This document shows, in pieces, positions 61,328 through 64,000 of a DNA stretch of 64,000 nt; position 1 is the stretch's first letter, and every line of letters starts with the position of its first letter. Source of the DNA: Streptomonospora mangrovi. GTDB taxonomy: Bacteria > Actinomycetota > Actinomycetes > Streptosporangiales > Streptosporangiaceae. The notes beneath the pieces were generated by a model. That model was not told the DNA's origin, ran no database searches, and saw only the letters and a list, made by a program, of their open reading frames with translations. Position numbers and translations under genes: made by a program. The DNA is taken from assembly GCF_027604915.1 (NCBI RefSeq), contig NZ_JAJAQC010000016.1:1-64000 (forward strand). Reading direction: 5' to 3'.

Positions 61328-61551
61328 TGACCGGCAAAGACAAGCACCCTTCTGGGCGGCTGCTGACGGTGGCGCAGGTGGCCGAACGGCTCAACACCAG
61401 TGAGCGCTATCCCCGCCGCCTCATTGAGGAGCGACGCATCACCTTTGTCAAGCTGGGGCGCCACGTGCGCATCCCTGAATCGGCGCTGGACGAATTCATA
61501 GCCGCCGGTCTGGTTGAGCCGGTGCGGCTGCGGATGAGGAGGGCAGCGTAA
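61324..61551 (+). CDS. xis: excisionase (MerR-like helix-turn-helix)
   Basis: A 75-aa protein: LLTVAQVAERLNTSERYPRRLIEERRITFVKLGRHVRIPESALDEFI is the excisionase-family helix-turn-helix of the DNA-binding domain excisionase type. It directs the integrase towards excision. ATGA overlap with rep and TAATG overlap with int show tight co-translation of rep-xis-int. Confidence 0.92.
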   Translation: MMTGKDKHPSGRLLTVAQVAERLNTSERYPRRLIEERRITFVKLGRHVRIPESALDEFIAAGLVEPVRLRMRRAA

Positions 61552-62714
61552 TGCCAGGGGAGAAAAAGCGGTCTTTCGGCAACGTGCGGGTGCTCGCCTC
61601 AGGGCGCTTCCAGGCACGGTATCGCGGGCCGGACGGACGCCTCCGTAACGCTCCGATGACGTTCGCCACGAAGAAGGCGGCGGAACGTTGGCTGACGCTC
61701 AAGGAAGCCGAAATCGTCCAAGGCGACTGGTTCGATCCGGACGCCGGGGCCGTCCGCTTCGCCGAGTACGCCGAGCAATGGGTGGCGGAACGGGACCTCG
61801 CTCCGCGCACGGCGGACCTCTACCAAAGTCTTCTTCGCCTCCATCTGGACCCGACCTTCGGAGACGCGCTCCTCAAGGACATCCGGGAGTCGCACGTCCG
61901 CGCGTGGCGGGCCTCCCGCCGCCGGGCCAACGTCGGAAAAGTGACGGTGGCCAAGGCGTACCGCCTGATGCGGGCCGTGATGAACACCGCCGTCCGTGAC
62001 CGCCTGGTCAAGGACAATCCCTGTCGGATCGAGGGCGCCGGTCAGGAGGAGAGCGAGGAGCGCCCGGCACTGTCCGTGGCCGAGGTGTACAAACTCGCCG
62101 ACGCCGTTCCACCGCGCTACCGCGCGCTCGTGCTCCTCGCCGCGTTCGGCAGTCTGCGGTGGGGCGAGCTGGCCGGGCTAAGGCGTCGCTGTCTCGATCT
62201 CGACGGGCGTACCGTCACCGTCCGTGAGGTGGCCTATGAGCTCAAGGGCGTGCGCTTCGGGCCGCCCAAGTCGAAGGCCAGTCGGCGGACCGTACAGCTC
62301 CCCAAGCTGATCGTGGCCGACCTCCGCGCACATCTCGACACCTTCGCCGCTCCGGGACCGGACGGACTCGTCTTTGTGGGAGAGAGGGGCAACCCGCTGC
62401 TGCGGTCGAACTTCTCACAGTTGTGGGTGAGAGCACGTGCGTCGGTCGGGCTCGCGGGAGTCCGCTTCCACGACCTCCGGCACGCGGGCAACACGTACTC
62501 CGCCGAAGCGGGGGCCTCGCTGCGGGAGTTGATGACCAGGATGGGTCACTCCAGCACCCGTGCCGCGCTCATCTACCTGCACGCTAGGGACGACCGCGCC
62601 CGCGCGCTGGCGGACAGTCTCGGCGAACGGGCGGCGCGGGAGTTGGCAGAGGCGCGTGAGCGGGAGCAACGAGAGGGCTCCGGAGGGCCGGAAGCGGCCT
62701 CAGGCGGGGGCTGA
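61551..62714 (+). CDS. int: tyrosine integrase
   Basis: A 387-aa site-specific recombinase. An N-terminal arm-binding domain (NVRVLASGRFQARYRGPDGRLR) and core-binding domain (FAEYAEQWVAERDLAPRTADLY) precede the catalytic domain with Arg203 (GSLRWGELAG), His307-x-x-Arg310 (FHDLRHAGN), His333 (MGHSSTRAA) and Tyr342 (IYLHARD). The C-terminal tail is charged. It should recombine within the 48-bp repeat in tRNA-Gly. The stop is only 10 nt before the right-hand arm-type repeats. Confidence 0.94.
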   Translation: MPGEKKRSFGNVRVLASGRFQARYRGPDGRLRNAPMTFATKKAAERWLTLKEAEIVQGDWFDPDAGAVRFAEYAEQWVAERDLAPRTADLYQSLLRLHLDPTFGDALLKDIRESHVRAWRASRRRANVGKVTVAKAYRLMRAVMNTAVRDRLVKDNPCRIEGAGQEESEERPALSVAEVYKLADAVPPRYRALVLLAAFGSLRWGELAGLRRRCLDLDGRTVTVREVAYELKGVRFGPPKSKASRRTVQLPKLIVADLRAHLDTFAAPGPDGLVFVGERGNPLLRSNFSQLWVRARASVGLAGVRFHDLRHAGNTYSAEAGASLRELMTRMGHSSTRAALIYLHARDDRARALADSLGERAARELAEAREREQREGSGGPEAASGGG

Positions 62715-62723
62715 ACCGGCGGT

Positions 62724-62743
62724 TGTGGCACGTGTGTGGCACG
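62724..62743 (+). repeat. right arm-type integrase site pair
   Basis: TGTGGCACG at 62724-62732 and 62735-62743, 2 nt apart, as at the left end (54794-54813). Confidence 0.6.
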
Positions 62744-62772
62744 GCGGGTGCGCCGCCTCCCGGCATGAACGA

Positions 62773-62809
62773 GGGCCAGGTCTCCGGATGCTCCGGGCTG
62801 ACCTGGCCC
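62773..62809 (-). terminator. replacement terminator for tRNA-Gly supplied by the element
   Basis: GGGCCAGGTC (62773-62782) pairs perfectly with GACCTGGCCC (62800-62809), 10 nt beyond the tRNA 3' end on the minus strand. Confidence 0.65.
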
Positions 62810-62815
62810 CTTGCT

Positions 62816-62863
62816 CTGTGGAGCGGGCGACGGGAATCGAACCCGCACGGCCAGCTTGGAAGG
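62816..62863. repeat. right attachment repeat (48 bp), within tRNA-Gly
   Basis: The identical partner of 54645-54692. It covers the tRNA-Gly gene from the anticodon loop to the CCA end plus 3 nt, so integration restores an intact tRNA. Confidence 0.9.
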
Positions 62864-62892
62864 CTGGAGTTCTACCATTGAACTACGCCCGC
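62819..62892 (-). tRNA. tRNA-Gly (anticodon TCC)
   Basis: A 74-nt cloverleaf on the minus strand: acceptor GCGGGCG/CGCCCGC, anticodon loop CTTCCAA, TPsiC arm with GGTTCGATTCC and an encoded CCA. Its 3' part comes from the integrated element and its 5' part from the chromosome. Confidence 0.96.
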
Positions 62893-63004
62893 ATGGCGCC
62901 GACGGCCCGGAGTTTCCTCTAGACTCTTGGGGCCGACAGGGACAGACTACAGTCTCCGCAGCGCGGGTTGTGCACTGATTTCGCGGGTATCGGCACCTGG
63001 TCCA

Positions 63005-63079
63005 CGGGGAGTAGCGCAGCTTGGTTAGCGCGCATGCTTTGGGAGCATGAGGCCGCGGGTTCGAATCCCGCCTCCCCGA
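63005..63079 (+). tRNA. tRNA-Pro (anticodon TGG)
   Basis: A cloverleaf with acceptor CGGGGAG/CTCCCCG, D arm GCGCAGCTTGGTTAGCGC, anticodon loop TTTGGGA between CATGC and GCATG, and TPsiC GGGTTCGAATCCC. The 3' CCA is not encoded, so it must be added enzymatically. Confidence 0.95.
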
Positions 63080-63290
63080 CAAGATGCCCGGGCGGCTGCG
63101 CGCGGTCATGGTCCGGCTGACTGCCCTAGACTTGGCACGATCAGCAGGAAAACGTCAAAGCCAGTGTCAGGCCCACAGCTCGGTGCCTCAGCCTGCGCCG
63201 GCCCGCCGGTACCTCCGCGTACGGGTCGGGAGTGCGCCATGCGTGCCGGGTCGTCCCGGAAAACTGCCGGAAATCTAGGAGTACCGCCCC

Positions 63291-64000
63291 GTGAAGACCG
63301 ATGTCGAGGAGCTCAGCCCGACCCGGGTCAAGCTGACCATCGAGGTTCCCTTCGAGGAACTCGAGCATGCCTTCGACGTGACCTACAAGTCGCTCGCCAA
63401 GCAGGTCCGGATCAAGGGCTTCCGCCCGGGTAAGGCGCCGGCTCGGCTGATCGATCGGCACGTCGGGCGCGGAGCGGTGATCAGCGAAGCGGTGAACCAC
63501 GCCGTTCCCGAGCTGTACAACGAGGCCATCCAGAAGGAGGAGATCTTCGCGCTCGGCCAGCCCGACGTGGAGGTCACCAAGCTGGAGGACAACGCCGAAC
63601 TCGCCTTCACGGCCGAGGTCGACGTCCGCCCCAAGTTCGAGGTCACCGGCTACGAGGGCCTCGAGGTCACGGTGGACGACGCCGAACCCACCGAGGACCA
63701 GGTCGAGGACCAGGTCAACAACCTGCGTGAGCGCTTCTCCACCCTCGTGGGCGTGGACCGCCCGGTCGAGATGGGCGACCACGTCTCCATCGACCTCTCC
63801 GCCGCCGCCGACGGCGAGCCGCTTGAGGACGTCCAGACCAGCGGCCTGTCCTACGAGGTCGGCACCAACACCGTCCTCGAGGGCCTGGACGACACCCTCC
63901 AGGGCATGTCCGAGGGCGACTCCGCCACCTTCGCCACCAAGCTCGTCGGCGGCGAGTACGAGGGCCGCGAGGCCGACGTCACCGTCACCGTGCACAGCGT
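63291..64000 (+). CDS. tig: trigger factor, 3' partial
   Basis: The frame from GTG 63291 (AGGAG 8 nt upstream) is open to the window edge; 236 codons are seen. The ribosome-binding domain contains the signature FRPGKAPARLIDRHVG (nt about 63421-63468). The FKBP-type peptidyl-prolyl isomerase domain follows (MGDHVSIDLSAAADG, YEVGTNTVLEGLDDTLQGM). Trigger factor is the ribosome-bound chaperone for nascent chains. The clpP-type genes that usually follow would lie outside the window. Confidence 0.96.
   Translation, partial: MKTDVEELSPTRVKLTIEVPFEELEHAFDVTYKSLAKQVRIKGFRPGKAPARLIDRHVGRGAVISEAVNHAVPELYNEAIQKEEIFALGQPDVEVTKLEDNAELAFTAEVDVRPKFEVTGYEGLEVTVDDAEPTEDQVEDQVNNLRERFSTLVGVDRPVEMGDHVSIDLSAAADGEPLEDVQTSGLSYEVGTNTVLEGLDDTLQGMSEGDSATFATKLVGGEYEGREADVTVTVHS

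Larger units (their letters stand above)
54645..62863 (+). mobile_element. actinomycete integrative and conjugative element (AICE, pSAM2-like) in tRNA-Gly
   Basis: About 8.2 kb between 48-bp direct repeats. It encodes Int and Xis next to the right repeat, a RepSA-type HUH replication initiator, an FtsK-like Tra translocase, a Pra-like activator, a small protein, and a regulatory and accessory cluster (HATPase, ABM monooxygenase, XRE-TPR regulator). The order pra-like, small ORF, tra, rep, xis, int with 1-4 nt overlaps is that of autonomously replicating AICEs, so the element may be able to excise, replicate as a circle and transfer as double-stranded DNA. No Spd spread genes, KorSA-like GntR repressor or Nudix gene was seen. 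Confidence 0.9.

Noticed and set aside
1-64000. CRISPR array, rRNA operon or B12 riboswitch
   Set aside because: No regularly spaced repeat array, no rRNA sequence and no B12-box context was seen, including upstream of the corrinoid genes within the window.

Overview
The window is chromosomal DNA from a very GC-rich actinomycete. GC is roughly 72-75 percent, third codon positions are nearly all G or C, and GTG starts are common. The gene families (mycothiol-dependent nitroreductase, MT0933-type antitoxin, Eis-like acetyltransferase, EttA, paired dynamin-like GTPases, type VII-secreted polymorphic toxin, RepSA/TraSA integrative element) point to an actinomycete such as Nocardiopsis or Streptomonospora (Nocardiopsaceae). 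That placement is inference; no rRNA gene is present.

Layout. 1-3.7 kb: corrinoid and siroheme genes (a BluB-CobT fusion open at the left edge, then a CysG-like fusion). 3.7-8 kb: two dynamin-like GTPases coupled by 4-nt overlaps. 8-13.6 kb: diguanylate cyclase, DUF4192 protein, EttA, truncated globin. 13.6-18 kb: DUF885 hydrolase divergent from a TetR regulator, an MFS transporter, a small protein and a thioesterase. 18-22.1 kb: a contact-toxin locus of one large WXG/T7SS-type nuclease toxin and three tandem immunity paralogues. 22.4-34.1 kb: prolyl oligopeptidase, a 40-aa ORF coupled to an HNH nuclease, FmdB, IlvD, a NERD protein, amidase, MFS, MalQ. 34.4-34.5 kb: an abnormal G/C homopolymer block. 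34.6-53.8 kb: PepN, a mycothiol nitroreductase, ALDH, RpiB, an Eis-like GNAT, a PP2C phosphatase, MgtE, an MT0933 antitoxin, a degenerate M23 protein, ABC proteins, a TetR-DHA2 efflux pair, an ABC exporter and a nucleotidyltransferase. Many transcription units end in long perfect G/C hairpins.

54.65-62.86 kb: an integrative element of the actinomycete AICE type (pSAM2-like), about 8.2 kb, inserted in the 3' half of a tRNA-Gly gene. It is bounded by 48-bp direct repeats and carries Int, Xis, a RepSA-like HUH initiator, an FtsK-like Tra, a Pra-like activator, and a regulatory cluster (HATPase, ABM monooxygenase, XRE-TPR regulator) with shared palindromic operators. To its right lie the restored tRNA-Gly, a tRNA-Pro and the 5' part of the trigger factor gene, which runs off the right edge.

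The least ordinary items are the toxin with three exactly equal-length immunity copies, the complete AICE with recognisable att, arm-type and operator sites and a large hairpin, a 40-aa ORF translationally coupled to the HNH nuclease, a lysine-rich tail on a 2Fe-2S protein, and the poly-G/poly-C block, which may be an assembly artefact.
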